Notes: generated by a model from the letters alone, not told the origin. A DNA stretch of 64,000 nt from Cupriavidus basilensis (GCF_000832305.1 NZ_CP010537.1:372001-436000), one strand, 5' to 3'; positions 24,563 through 32,541 are shown, counted from the first letter of the stretch. Translations and numbers: made by a program.

Positions 24563-25921
24563 ATGCAACGACGTGACTGGCTAAAGGGCGCGGGGCTGGC
24601 CGGACTGGCGGCATTGGCGCCCGGCATCGTCTCGCGTGCCTACGCGCTGCCGCAGCAGGCCGATGCGCGCTTCCTGCTGGTGTTCCTGCGTGGCGGCTAC
24701 GATGCCACCAACGTGCTGGTGCCCGCGGGCAGCGATTTCTACTACGCATCGCGCCCGACCATCGCCATTGCTAGGCCGGTGGCGCCGGGCGCTCCGGCCG
24801 ATCCGCGCGCCGCGCTGTCGCTGTCGCTGGCGCAAGCCTTCGATGGCGGCGCGGGCAGGGGCATCGATGCCTGGGCGCTGCATCCCGCGCTCAAGGACAG
24901 CCTGTTGCCGCTGTGGCAGAAGCAGCAGCTTGCGTTCGTGCCGTTTGCCGGCACCGATGACCTCTCGCGCAGCCACTTCGAGACGCAGGACGGGGTCGAG
25001 GCCGGCTTGCCGCTAGCCGGCAACGGCAAGGGCAGCGGACGCATCGATGCCTCGTTGCGCGGCACCGGCTTTCTCAACCGGCTGGCCGAATCCATGGGCG
25101 GACGCGCCGCGCCCGTCGCCTTTACCGACGGCCTGCCGATGGCGCTCAGCGGCGCGCTCACCGTGCCCAACGTCTCGCTCAAGGGAACCGGACGCACGCC
25201 CTTCGACGAGCGCCAGACCCGCGTGCTTGCGCAGATGTATCGCGGCACGCGCTTCGAGTCGCTGATCAACGAGGGCTTCGAGCTGCGCCAGACCGTGGCG
25301 CAGGAGGCCGAGGCCATGCAGCGGCGCAACAGCATGATGGCCGCGAACCTGCCCGCGCAGGCCGAGCCGGACATGGCGGGCCGCATGCAGGAGATGCAGG
25401 CGGCCAACCGCCGCGCACTCAGCGCCAAGGGCTTCGAGGTGGAAGCGCGCCGCATGGCGGGGCTGATGCGCGAGCGTTTCAATCTTGGCTTTATCGATGT
25501 CGGCGGCTGGGATACGCACGTGAACCAGGGCGGCGCGCAGGGGCAACTGGCCAACCTGCTCGATAACCTCGGGCGCGGCATCTCCGGATTCGCGGACGAG
25601 ATCGGGCCGGCGTGGAGCAAGACCACCGTGGTGGTGGTCTCCGAATTCGGCCGCACCTTCCGCGAGAATGGCACGCGCGGCACCGACCATGGTCACGGCA
25701 CGGCGTACTGGGTGGCCGGCGGCGCCGTGCGTGGCGGGCGCATCGCTGGCGAGCAAGTGGCGGTGGAGCAGCGCACGCTGAACCAGAATCGAGACTGGCC
25801 GGTGCTCAATGAATACCGCGCGATGCTGGGCGGGATCTTCAAGCGCCTGTACGGGCTGGACGATGCGCGCCTGGCGCATGTGTTTCCCGATACCCGGGCG
25901 GTGGATATCGGGCTGGTCTAG
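24563..25921 (+). CDS. DUF1501 family twin-arginine exported protein
   Basis: A 452-residue protein with an RRDWLK twin-arginine motif in the first seven residues and hydrophobic core GAGLAGLAALAPG, so it is exported folded by Tat, perhaps with a cofactor or metal. The fold belongs to the alkaline phosphatase/sulfatase-like superfamily: FLLVFLRGGYDATNVLVP, FIDVGGWDTHVNQGG, VVVVSEFGRTFRENGTRGTD and TDHGHGTAYWVAGG, all giving metal-binding Asp/His. AAGGAG precedes the start. Together with DUF1800 it forms a conserved two-gene unit of unknown activity. Confidence 0.85.
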   Translation: MQRRDWLKGAGLAGLAALAPGIVSRAYALPQQADARFLLVFLRGGYDATNVLVPAGSDFYYASRPTIAIARPVAPGAPADPRAALSLSLAQAFDGGAGRGIDAWALHPALKDSLLPLWQKQQLAFVPFAGTDDLSRSHFETQDGVEAGLPLAGNGKGSGRIDASLRGTGFLNRLAESMGGRAAPVAFTDGLPMALSGALTVPNVSLKGTGRTPFDERQTRVLAQMYRGTRFESLINEGFELRQTVAQEAEAMQRRNSMMAANLPAQAEPDMAGRMQEMQAANRRALSAKGFEVEARRMAGLMRERFNLGFIDVGGWDTHVNQGGAQGQLANLLDNLGRGISGFADEIGPAWSKTTVVVVSEFGRTFRENGTRGTDHGHGTAYWVAGGAVRGGRIAGEQVAVEQRTLNQNRDWPVLNEYRAMLGGIFKRLYGLDDARLAHVFPDTRAVDIGLV

Positions 25922-26033
25922 CTGCCCGGCTGCCAGGCTGTCCGGAAACACGAGACAAGGAACGAGGTGATCGCGCTGACGCGGATATCAAGCGAGCCCG
26001 GCTGCGGTGCGGCAAATGCCAAGTGCAGTGCGG

Positions 26034-26621
26034 TCAAGTGCCGGCAATCGCGTCCAACTCCGCCTGCAGCCTTTCCACCTCCCGCATCATCTGCGCCGAG
26101 AACGCCGGCCCTTCCCACGCCCGATAATTCTGCTCCGCATAGGCCAGCGCGTTCTTGTAATACAAGAACGCATTGAGCCGGTTGCGCACATAGTTGTTCT
26201 GCGTGCGAGTGACCTTGCCCGGGCTGCCCATCACGATGGAGTTGGGCGGGATCACGGTGCCTTCCTTGAGGAAAGCGTGCCCGGCAATGATGCAGTTATC
26301 GCCGATCACGCAGCCGTCCATGATCGTGGCGTTGATGCCGATCAGGCAGTTGTCGCCGATCGTGCAGCCGTGGATGGTGCAGTGGTGGGTGATCGAGCAG
26401 TGACTGCCGATGATGGTCGGCGTGCGCTCGCCGATATGCAGCATCGCGAAGTCCTGGATATTGGTGTAGGCGCCGATCACGATTTCCCGGCTCTCGGCGC
26501 GCGCCGCCACATTGATCCAGATCGATGCGCCCTCATGCACGGTGATCTTGCCATAGAGGTAGGCCGATTCATGCACGTAGGCGGTGGGGTGCAAGCTCAC
26601 ATCGGGGCCGATGAATGCCAT
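26034..26621 (-). CDS. Left-handed beta-helix (hexapeptide) protein, PaaY/gamma carbonic anhydrase-like
   Basis: A 195-residue hexapeptide-repeat protein: repeated [LIV]-G-x4 turns from about residue 10 to 130 (VHESAYLYGKITVHEGASIW, then IGAYTNIQDFAMLH, IGSHCSITHHCTIHGCTIGD), and a C-terminal helix. His in HIGERTP and ITHHCTIHGC could bind zinc. Start has AAGGAGACAGCG. The sequence resembles PaaY/CaiE-type thioesterases and gamma carbonic anhydrases, which cannot be told apart by eye. No pathway neighbours are evident. Confidence 0.82.
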   Translation of the reverse strand: MAFIGPDVSLHPTAYVHESAYLYGKITVHEGASIWINVAARAESREIVIGAYTNIQDFAMLHIGERTPTIIGSHCSITHHCTIHGCTIGDNCLIGINATIMDGCVIGDNCIIAGHAFLKEGTVIPPNSIVMGSPGKVTRTQNNYVRNRLNAFLYYKNALAYAEQNYRAWEGPAFSAQMMREVERLQAELDAIAGT

Positions 26622-26700
26622 CGCTGTCTCCTTGGGCTATTTTTGGAATGCGCAGATTGTACGTTGGTGCGTTCATGGGCTTAAGCACTCTCGCGCGGCC

Positions 26701-26724
26701 GCAGTTGCAGTTGCAGTTGCAGTT
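26701..26724. repeat. GCAGTT hexamer, four perfect copies
   Basis: Four uninterrupted GCAGTT units, followed by a degenerate copy GTAGGT, in the intergenic gap upstream of the hexapeptide protein. It could vary in copy number by slippage. Confidence 0.85.
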
Positions 26725-26854
26725 GTAGGTGTTCCGTTTTCGTCGTGGGCGCGGTGGTGCCGCTTTGCGCACCTCGTTATGCACAATTAAAAGAAAAGCC
26801 CACCGGGCTTACGCAGGGCGGGCGAATCGGCCGGAATGCCGAGGAGACAACTAG

Positions 26855-26925
26855 AACTGCCTGTCGGGATCGAACCGGCCTGGGCGGCGTGGAAGACCGA
26901 TGCCTGACCAATCGGCCAAGTCCGC
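26855..26925 (-). pseudogene. tRNA-Gly(UCC)-like sequence, degenerate
   Basis: On the minus strand from 26925 one can fold acceptor GCGGACT, a D arm GCC-loop-GGC, an anticodon loop CTTCCAC with anticodon TCC, a four-base variable loop CCAG, and a T arm with the canonical TTCGATC loop, then the 3' acceptor AGGCAGT. The acceptor has two mismatches (and one G-U), the T stem one and the anticodon stem one; no CCA is encoded. It looks like a decayed tRNA gene, or the end of an old integration event. The rest of the 26622-26969 gap holds the hexamer repeat and the hicA promoter. Confidence 0.45.
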
Positions 26926-26952
26926 GAAATTCTTTTACGCAACGTTGTGTAT

Positions 26953-26968
26953 TGTGTAAGATTACACA
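26953..26968. promoter_or_regulatory. Palindrome overlapping the hicA translation start region
   Basis: TGTGTAA-GA-TTACACA, perfect seven-base arms, ending one base before the hicA ATG. Placed for autorepression by HicB; no Shine-Dalgarno is visible in the same space. Confidence 0.6.
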
Positions 26969-26969
26969 C

Positions 26970-27152
26970 ATGAACAGCGCAGACCTGATCAAACAACTCC
27001 GGGCCGATGGCTGGCAACTGGTCCACGTGGTGGGTTCTCACCACCAGTTCAAGCACTCGACGAAGCTCGGTAAGGTCACGGTGCCGCATCCGAAAAAGGA
27101 TCTGCCGGTCGGCACCACGCGCAGCATCTTGAAACAGGCAGGTCTCAAGTAA
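26970..27152 (+). CDS. hicA: HicA mRNA interferase toxin
   Basis: A 60-residue toxin with the dsRBD-like fold of HicA: MNSADLIKQLRADGWQLVHV, the catalytic His in GSHHQFKHS, VTVPHPKKDLPVGTTRSIL and the C-terminal KQAGLK. It cleaves mRNA independently of translation when free of HicB. The start at 26970 matches the family N-terminus; no strong ribosome site precedes it, in keeping with low toxin synthesis. It is the upstream gene of hicAB, overlapping a possible HicB start by one base. Confidence 0.92.
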   Translation: MNSADLIKQLRADGWQLVHVVGSHHQFKHSTKLGKVTVPHPKKDLPVGTTRSILKQAGLK

Positions 27153-27163
27153 TGGAGGGAAAG

Positions 27164-27553
27164 ATGCTCTATCCCGTTTTTGTCGAGCCCGGCGACGCGA
27201 CCCATGCGCATGGGCTCTCCTTCCCGGACTTCCCTGGCTGCTTCTCGGCGGCCGACGACTGGGCCGATGTCCCGGCCAATGCGCAGGAAGCCGTGGAGGC
27301 TCACTACGCAGATGGCGACCCGGTTCCGGCTCCTTCGTCTCCCGAGCAGTGGATCGGGAATCCAGACTATGCGCACGGCATCTGGATGCTGGTCGACATT
27401 GATCTTTCGAAGGTCAACGCTAAAGCGGTGCGGTTGAACATCAGCCTACCCGAGCGCCTGGTGCAACAGATCGACGCCGTAGCCAAGCAGCGGCACATGT
27501 CGCGTTCGGCCTTCCTCGCCATGGCTGCGCAGCATGAGATGGAGCATGCCTGA
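27164..27553 (+). CDS. hicB: HicB antitoxin
   Basis: A 129-residue antitoxin. The N-terminal part MLYPVFVEPGDATHAHGLSF is a degenerate RNase H-like fold that binds HicA, and the C-terminal part LNISLPERLVQQIDAVAKQR through SRSAFLAMAAQ is a ribbon-helix-helix DNA-binding domain for autorepression. I prefer ATG 27164, preceded by GGAGG at spacing 5, over ATG 27152; the latter would overlap that ribosome site. The C-terminus is longer than short HicB types because of the RHH domain. Confidence 0.9.
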   Translation: MLYPVFVEPGDATHAHGLSFPDFPGCFSAADDWADVPANAQEAVEAHYADGDPVPAPSSPEQWIGNPDYAHGIWMLVDIDLSKVNAKAVRLNISLPERLVQQIDAVAKQRHMSRSAFLAMAAQHEMEHA

Positions 27554-27826
27554 GAGCAAGTCCCTGACGTTGCCCCCAGCGCCTTGCGCAAACATCCGCG
27601 CGGACCCAAAGCCCGGAAGAGAACAGGATACGTTGCCGGTTGCGAGGCGCGACGTCATGTCTCCACCATGCGCGTGCTCAAGGCTGGACGTATTGTTTGA
27701 TCATCTTGAGAGGGGTAGGTCTCATACCAGCATAAGTTGTCATCTTGTCGCGCCGGGACTGGCCCTTTAGGCTGTTCAGGGTCATCTCCCCGCAACAAGA
27801 CAGAGCGAACGAAGAGGAACGCTTCC

Positions 27827-28555
27827 ATGACCCCCAATCAAACCGCCGCCGCCGATCCCGCCGCCAAATTCGACCCCAGCCGCGCTGGCGAGTACGAAAA
27901 GCAAAGCCGCATCGCGCTGGCTGGCTACGATGCCTGCCATGAGCTGTCCGCCTGCATGCTGGCGGCAACGCTTGGCGCCGGGCGCGCGGCCGAGGTGCTG
28001 GTGGTCGGCGCCGGCGGCACGGCGCAGGAGATCGTCTGCGCGGCCAGGCTGGAGCCGGCGTGGCGCTTCACGGCGGTTGATCCGTCGGCGCCGATGCTGG
28101 ACCTTGCCATGGCGCGCGTCGCGCAGGCCGGGCTGGCCGAGCGCACGCATGCCGTGCCGGGCGTGGTGGAGGACTTGCCCGCCACGCCGCGCTTCGACGC
28201 CGCCACGTTGATCGGCGTGCTGCATCACCTGCCGGGGGACGAAGCCAAGCGCGATATCTTGCGCGCCATCGCTGCCCGCCTGAAACCAGGCGCGCCGCTG
28301 ATTCTCGCCGGCAATTACCGCGCCTATGCCAGCGAGCCGCTGCTGCTGGCCGCGTGGGGCGAGCGCTGGCGCATGCAAGGCGCCAGCGCCGACGAGGTCC
28401 AGGCCAAGCTGGGCAAGATCCTGCAAGGCGCGGACCCGCCACACTCGGAGGCTGCCGTGCAGGCGCTGCTGGCCGAGGCGGGCTTTGCCGCGCCGCAACG
28501 CTTCTTTGGCAGCTTGTTCTGGGGCGCCTGGCTGGCGCGCAAGCAGGGCAGCTGA
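27827..28555 (+). CDS. Class I SAM-dependent methyltransferase
   Basis: A 242-residue methyltransferase. SAM-binding motif I is VLVVGAGGTAQEI (near residue 57), followed by the acidic motif FTAVDPSAPMLDLA and motif FDAATLIGVLHHLPGD. It begins KFDPSRAGEYEKQSRIALAG and is a general UbiE/COQ5-like family member. A GAAGAGG site lies upstream of the start. It stands alone after hicAB; the substrate cannot be inferred. The 273-bp gap before it contains a short decayed reading frame but no convincing gene. Confidence 0.82.
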   Translation: MTPNQTAAADPAAKFDPSRAGEYEKQSRIALAGYDACHELSACMLAATLGAGRAAEVLVVGAGGTAQEIVCAARLEPAWRFTAVDPSAPMLDLAMARVAQAGLAERTHAVPGVVEDLPATPRFDAATLIGVLHHLPGDEAKRDILRAIAARLKPGAPLILAGNYRAYASEPLLLAAWGERWRMQGASADEVQAKLGKILQGADPPHSEAAVQALLAEAGFAAPQRFFGSLFWGAWLARKQGS

Positions 28556-28773
28556 GTCCGCACGCTCGCGCCTGGCTGGGCTTTGCGCGCAATCCGGCCG
28601 AGGGCCGGATTAGGCATTTTATTCCTGAGGCCAGATTCATCGGTGCTGGCGCCAATCCGGGTTGTGGGGCGTCATGCCAAGTGCTACCTTCTGGACGTGC
28701 TGGCGGCCCGTCCGGGTTGAAACCCCGACCCATGGGCAAGCGCCAGCGGCAGGTTTTTTGCTCGGGAAACCAC

Positions 28774-29649
28774 ATGACTGCTAACCCTCACGGGCCGAAG
28801 CCCGCCTTCAGGCGGCTGGGTGCGGTGCTGCTGCCATTGCTGCTATGCGGGCTCGCTGATGAAGCCCTGGCGCAGCAAGGCCCCACCGACAGCCCGGCGC
28901 AGGGCGTGCCCGGTACCATCTGCGACGCGCCGTGGTTCCAGCCCGGCGCGCGGGCGCAGATGGAGGCCAGTGGCGACATGCCGATGTCGATCACCATGAC
29001 TATCCGGAACCCGACGCTCACGGAAAATGGCTGCAGCGCCTGGCTGTCGATTCACTCGAAGTCGGCGCTGGCGGCCATGATGGGCCCGCCGGTGGTGATG
29101 GACCAGGTCCACAAGATGACGTTCGACCGCGGCGCCACGGCCGGCTCGGTCGGCAGCGTGAGCAGCCAGCGCGCCACCATCAATGCGCAGGCGCGCTACA
29201 CGCGGTTGTTCGGGCAGGCATCGTTCCAGGGCAAAGGCGTGCTCAGCTACGCCGGCCTTGCGATACGGGAGGGCGTGGTGCTGCCGGGCGAGACGCTCAG
29301 TTCCAGCCTGGATCTCGAGATCCACAGCCTGGCTACGGACGAGATGGTCACGACCATTCGCGCGCCATCGGCCTCGGTCTCGGTTGGCGAGCGGCGCGTC
29401 GGCCGTGCGCAATCTATCGAGACCATGCTGGGCCGCCGCGAATGCATGCCGATCACTTACGAAAAGCGCACCTCGCTGGGGCCTTTGATGATGGGCGATG
29501 ACCTCATCCAGACCGAGCCCGCGATCATGAGCGTCACCGACTGGTACTGTCCGACGGAAGCGTTCGTGCTGCGCACGGAGGTGCGGCAAAAAGGCAAGGT
29601 CGAGAGAATCGACACGACTGCCATTGGCATGGACGACGACGCACAGTGA
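28774..29649 (+). CDS. Secreted protein of unknown function
   Basis: A 291-residue protein I do not recognise. Residues 1-34 form a signal peptide (RRLGAVLLPLLLCGLADEAL, cleaved after ALA). The mature part has three to four cysteines spread over its length (ICDAPW, NGCSAWL, RRECMPIT, WYCPTEAF), probably disulfide-bonded in the periplasm, and alternating beta-rich segments. An in-frame ATG 42 bases upstream would add residues before the signal peptide; I chose 28774 by signal peptide position. It may be followed in operon by the DUF4440-like gene 61 bases on. Confidence 0.75.
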   Translation: MTANPHGPKPAFRRLGAVLLPLLLCGLADEALAQQGPTDSPAQGVPGTICDAPWFQPGARAQMEASGDMPMSITMTIRNPTLTENGCSAWLSIHSKSALAAMMGPPVVMDQVHKMTFDRGATAGSVGSVSSQRATINAQARYTRLFGQASFQGKGVLSYAGLAIREGVVLPGETLSSSLDLEIHSLATDEMVTTIRAPSASVSVGERRVGRAQSIETMLGRRECMPITYEKRTSLGPLMMGDDLIQTEPAIMSVTDWYCPTEAFVLRTEVRQKGKVERIDTTAIGMDDDAQ

Positions 29650-29710
29650 CGCGGAAATGCAGAGCGCTGGCAGGAACGCCGCGCCAGGGAACGCCAAGGA
29701 GCGACACGAC

Positions 29711-30106
29711 ATGAACAACGAGAACCAAGAGATCGATTTGCTGCCCTTGCTCCGGCAACTCGAAACCGAACTGCACCGTCCCGCCGCGCGCGGCGACCGC
29801 CATCGGCTGGACGCACTGCTGCACGACGACTTCCTGGAGTTCGGCCGCTCCGGTGGCATCTACACCAAGGCCGACACGCTCGACCAACTGCCCACCGAAG
29901 CCGCCTCGGGCACGATCTGGGCGCAGGATTTCTCGCTGCGCCCGCTTGCGCCGGGCGTGGCCATGCTGAACTACCGCTCTGCCTGCCAGCAGCCGGACAG
30001 CCGGCTGGAGCGGCACACCTTGCGCACCTCGATCTGGACGCTGACTGATAAGGGTTGGCAGATGTCGTTTCACCAGGGCACGCCGACGGACCCTTTTTCT
30101 GCTTGA
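29711..30106 (+). CDS. DUF4440-like small protein
   Basis: A 131-residue cytosolic protein of the SnoaL/NTF2-like DUF4440 type. Typical pattern: LLRQLETELHRPAARGDRHR, LDALLHDDFLEFGRSG, YTKADTLDQLPTEA and SIWTLTDKGWQMSFHQGTP. Start MNNENQEIDLLPLL has AAGGAG ten bases upstream. DUF4440 proteins are small cone-shaped binding folds without a common reaction; role unknown. Confidence 0.75.
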   Translation: MNNENQEIDLLPLLRQLETELHRPAARGDRHRLDALLHDDFLEFGRSGGIYTKADTLDQLPTEAASGTIWAQDFSLRPLAPGVAMLNYRSACQQPDSRLERHTLRTSIWTLTDKGWQMSFHQGTPTDPFSA

Positions 30107-30170
30107 CGCGTTTCAAGCGGGCTGAATTCCGCACGTTGATCGGAATGCGCCATGTCAACGACTGCCTTGT

Positions 30171-30230
30171 AAGGGCCGGTAAGGGCCGGCAAGGGCCGGC
30201 AAGGGCTGGTAAGGGCTGGTAAGGGCTGGT
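30171..30230. repeat. Decanucleotide tandem repeat, six copies
   Basis: Six exact-length units of AAGGGCYGGY (variants CCGGT, CCGGC, CTGGT), directly upstream of the ohrR promoter. GC-rich and slippage-prone. Confidence 0.9.
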
Positions 30231-30262
30231 TCGGTAAGAGAAAAATAGCTTGCAATTGAATC

Positions 30263-30278
30263 GCGCACTATATATATT
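30263..30278. promoter_or_regulatory. ohrR promoter element, possible OhrR site
   Basis: GCGCACTATATATATT immediately upstream of ohrR resembles the reverse complement of the ohr upstream element (TAGCACGCTATATATT at 30861-30876). The shared core suggests one regulator acts at both promoters. Confidence 0.5.
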
Positions 30279-30285
30279 TCAGCCC

Positions 30286-30783
30286 ATGGACACGAAACGC
30301 ACCTCCCGGACCAAGCAGGCAGCACACGACGCCACGGCAAACGCCGCGTCGGCGCTGCTTCTGGACCAGCAGTTCTGCTTTTCCGTGTACGCCACGTCGC
30401 TTGCGCTGAACAAGCTGTACCGCAAGTTGCTGGCACCGCTGGGCCTGACATATCCGCAGTATCTGGTGATGATGGTGCTGTGGGAAGCCGATGGCCTGAC
30501 CGTGTCGGAAATCGGCGGCCGCCTGCATCTGGATTCGGCCACGCTGACCCCGCTGCTCAAGCGCATGGAAGCGCAGCTGCTGCTGCGGCGTGAACGTGCC
30601 GTTGCCGACGAGCGGCAGGTCATTGTCACGCTCACCGCCGAAGGCCATGCGCTCAAGGAGCCGGCGCAGGCGGTGCCCCGCGCGGTGCTGTGTGCCTCTG
30701 GCTGCAGCGTCGATCAGGTGATGGCCGTGAAGGCGGAGCTGGACCAGTTGCGCGAGCGGTTTGCCGTAGCAGCCGGCAGCTAA
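30286..30783 (+). CDS. ohrR: OhrR organic hydroperoxide-sensing repressor (MarR family)
   Basis: A 165-residue MarR-type regulator. The reactive cysteine of OhrR lies in [20 protein letters not shown] (Cys31), followed by the winged helix ([28 protein letters not shown]). Cys136 and Cys140 near the C-terminus match a two-Cys OhrR that forms a disulfide on oxidation. Start at 30286 after an AT-rich leader. Reaction with organic hydroperoxide would release DNA and induce ohr, 185 bp downstream. Confidence 0.88.
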   Translation: MDTKRTSRTKQAAHDATANAASALLLDQQFCFSVYATSLALNKLYRKLLAPLGLTYPQYLVMMVLWEADGLTVSEIGGRLHLDSATLTPLLKRMEAQLLLRRERAVADERQVIVTLTAEGHALKEPAQAVPRAVLCASGCSVDQVMAVKAELDQLRERFAVAAGS

Positions 30784-30860
30784 GGATCAAGGCGCCGGCG
30801 CGATGGGAGCAGCGGCGGATGGCGGGCTGAACAACTTGACAGCCCGTTTTGGTTGTCTAA

Positions 30861-30895
30861 TATATAGCGTGCTATTTAATAGCAAACTATTAAAT
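30861..30895. promoter_or_regulatory. ohr operator region
   Basis: Contains a perfect inverted repeat ATTTAATAG-CAAA-CTATTAAAT (30874-30895) and the shorter ATAGC-GT-GCTAT (30864-30875), overlapping AT-rich promoter elements about 75 bases before the ohr start. Probable OhrR binding site. Confidence 0.6.
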
Positions 30896-30968
30896 GTGGA
30901 AAGCGAACAGGCTTTCTCCAACCCAAGGCTCGATGAGCCAGTTTTATCAACTAGCCAGGAGTGTCATC

Positions 30969-31394
30969 ATGTCGATCGAAAAAGTCCTCTACCGTGCTTC
31001 CGCCACCGCAACCGGAGGCCGTGACGGCCGCGCCGTGTCGTCCGATGGCGCCCTGGATATCAAGCTGGCCACCCCGCGCGAGCTGGGTGGCGCGGGCGGC
31101 GCCGGCACCAACCCGGAGCAGCTGTTCGCGGCGGGCTACTCGGCTTGCTTTCTCGGCGCGCTGAAGTTCGTGGCGGCGCGTGACAAGGTGGCACTGCCTG
31201 CCGACACCGCCATCACCGGCCAGGTCGGCATCGGCGCCATTCCGACCGGGTTTGGCATCGAGGTGGACCTGAACATCGCGCTGCCCGGCCTGGACCGCGC
31301 CGTCGCGCAAGACCTGGTCGACAAGGCGCACGTGGTCTGCCCGTACTCGAATGCCACGCGTGGCAATATCGACGTGCGCCTGACGCTGATCTAA
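30969..31394 (+). CDS. ohr: Organic hydroperoxide resistance peroxidase Ohr
   Basis: A 141-residue OsmC/Ohr-family thiol peroxidase that reduces organic hydroperoxides using two reactive cysteines, Cys60 ([10 protein letters not shown]) and Cys124 ([12 protein letters not shown]), and is recycled by lipoylated proteins. Ohr-type start [20 protein letters not shown], with AGGAG seven bases before it. Located after ohrR on the same strand with shared promoter elements, a classic inducible pair. Confidence 0.95.
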   Translation: MSIEKVLYRASATATGGRDGRAVSSDGALDIKLATPRELGGAGGAGTNPEQLFAAGYSACFLGALKFVAARDKVALPADTAITGQVGIGAIPTGFGIEVDLNIALPGLDRAVAQDLVDKAHVVCPYSNATRGNIDVRLTLI

Positions 31395-31425
31395 GCACGC
31401 ATCTCCATCCCTGCGTCCCCGGGGC

Positions 31426-31470
31426 CGGCCCCGCGCAATGCTCTAGAATGAGCCCCCTTGCGCGGGGCCG
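31426..31470. promoter_or_regulatory. Large dyad between ohr and lysR
   Basis: Thirteen-base perfect arms CGGCCCCGCGCAA and TTGCGCGGGGCCG flank a 19-base spacer that contains TAGAAT, a possible -10 element. It could be the ohr transcript-end hairpin or an operator for the downstream regulator. Confidence 0.5.
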
Positions 31471-31538
31471 TCTGCTTTGTCTCGCGCGCGGCCACAAGTG
31501 GCAAACAGCGAAGCAACAAGACAGCCCCCGGAGACACA

Positions 31539-32465
31539 GTGCGATACGAGCTCACCGACCTGCGCCTGTTCCAGGCGATTGCAGAAGCGCAGAGCCTGTC
31601 CAGTGGCGCCTCTGCCAGCCACATCACGGCATCCGCCGCCAGCTACCGCCTCAAGAATCTCGAGCACGCGATGGGCACGGCCTTGTTCGTGCGCAGCGCG
31701 CGCGGCATGGAACTCACCCCTGCCGGCGAGACCTTGCTGGTGCACGTGCGTGAACTGCTGCGCGGCGTGGAGCGCATGCATGGCGAAGTCGGGCGCTTTT
31801 CCGCCGGACTCAAGGGCCATATCCGGCTGCTGGCCAACAGCAGTTCGCTCAACGGTTTTATCATCCCCAGCGTGAGCCGCTTCCTGGCCGCCAACCCGGA
31901 CGTCAACATCGACCTGGAAGAGCGCGCCAGCCAGGCGATCCCGTGCGCCGTGGCTGCGCAAGAGGCCGATATCGGCATTCTGGCTGGCGATATCGATGCC
32001 AGCGACGTCCGTGCCGTGCGTTACGCGGTGGACGAACTGATCCTGGCGGTGCCCAACGGCCACCCGCTGGCGCGCCAGGCCGAACTGCGCTTCGGTGCCG
32101 CGCTGGATTTCGATTTCGTGTGCATGAGCCGCGGCAGCAGCAACTTCCTCTTCCTGCGCGATATGGCGCAGCGCGCCGGAAAAAGCCCCAACGTGCGGCT
32201 GCACGCCCATAGCTTCGAGGCCGCGTTGTCACTGGTCGAAGCCGGCGTGGGCGTGGCGCTGGTACCGCGCAGCGTGGCCGCGGCGGCCCTGCGCGATGCC
32301 CGGATAGCTGGCGTGCGGCTGGCGGAAACCTGGGCCCGCCGCGAGCTGAACCTGATCGTGCGCGCCGAAGGCAAGCTGCCGTCCTTCACGGCGGCGTTCG
32401 TGCAATTCCTGCTCAATGATCCGCGTGTTGCCGCCACGCGGGAGGATGGCGCCCCGGTCGCGTAG
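31539..32465 (+). CDS. LysR-family transcriptional regulator, GTG start
   Basis: A 308-residue LysR-type regulator. Winged helix DLRLFQAIAEAQSLSSGASA, SHITASAASYRLKNLEHAMG; then the effector domain with GHIRLLANSSSLNGFIIPSV and an IPCAVAAQEADIGILAGD ligand loop. GTG at 31539 has GGAGA five bases ahead; the ATG 27 codons upstream adds sequence with no family match. It stands alone, with no obvious target gene other than itself or the downstream czcE-like gene. Confidence 0.82.
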   Translation: MRYELTDLRLFQAIAEAQSLSSGASASHITASAASYRLKNLEHAMGTALFVRSARGMELTPAGETLLVHVRELLRGVERMHGEVGRFSAGLKGHIRLLANSSSLNGFIIPSVSRFLAANPDVNIDLEERASQAIPCAVAAQEADIGILAGDIDASDVRAVRYAVDELILAVPNGHPLARQAELRFGAALDFDFVCMSRGSSNFLFLRDMAQRAGKSPNVRLHAHSFEAALSLVEAGVGVALVPRSVAAAALRDARIAGVRLAETWARRELNLIVRAEGKLPSFTAAFVQFLLNDPRVAATREDGAPVA

Positions 32466-32509
32466 TTGCCGGCGTCATCACTGAGCATGAAAAAAGCGAC
32501 TGAATGTGT

Positions 32510-32541
32510 GATGAATATATCATTTTTAGAATAGATTCATC
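32510..32541. promoter_or_regulatory. Dyad in the lysR/czcE-like gap
   Basis: GATGAAT and ATTCATC arms with an 18-base AT-rich spacer, in the 133-bp gap. Outer bases GCGAC/GTCGC extend the symmetry imperfectly. Candidate operator or hairpin. Confidence 0.4.

Noticed and set aside
27678..27760. A 22-codon minus-strand ORF (MTTYAGMRPTPL... to a TGA) that reads like the start of a protein, perhaps an insertion sequence relic
   Set aside because: No terminal repeats, no transposase motif and no strong ribosome site; a remnant cannot be shown.
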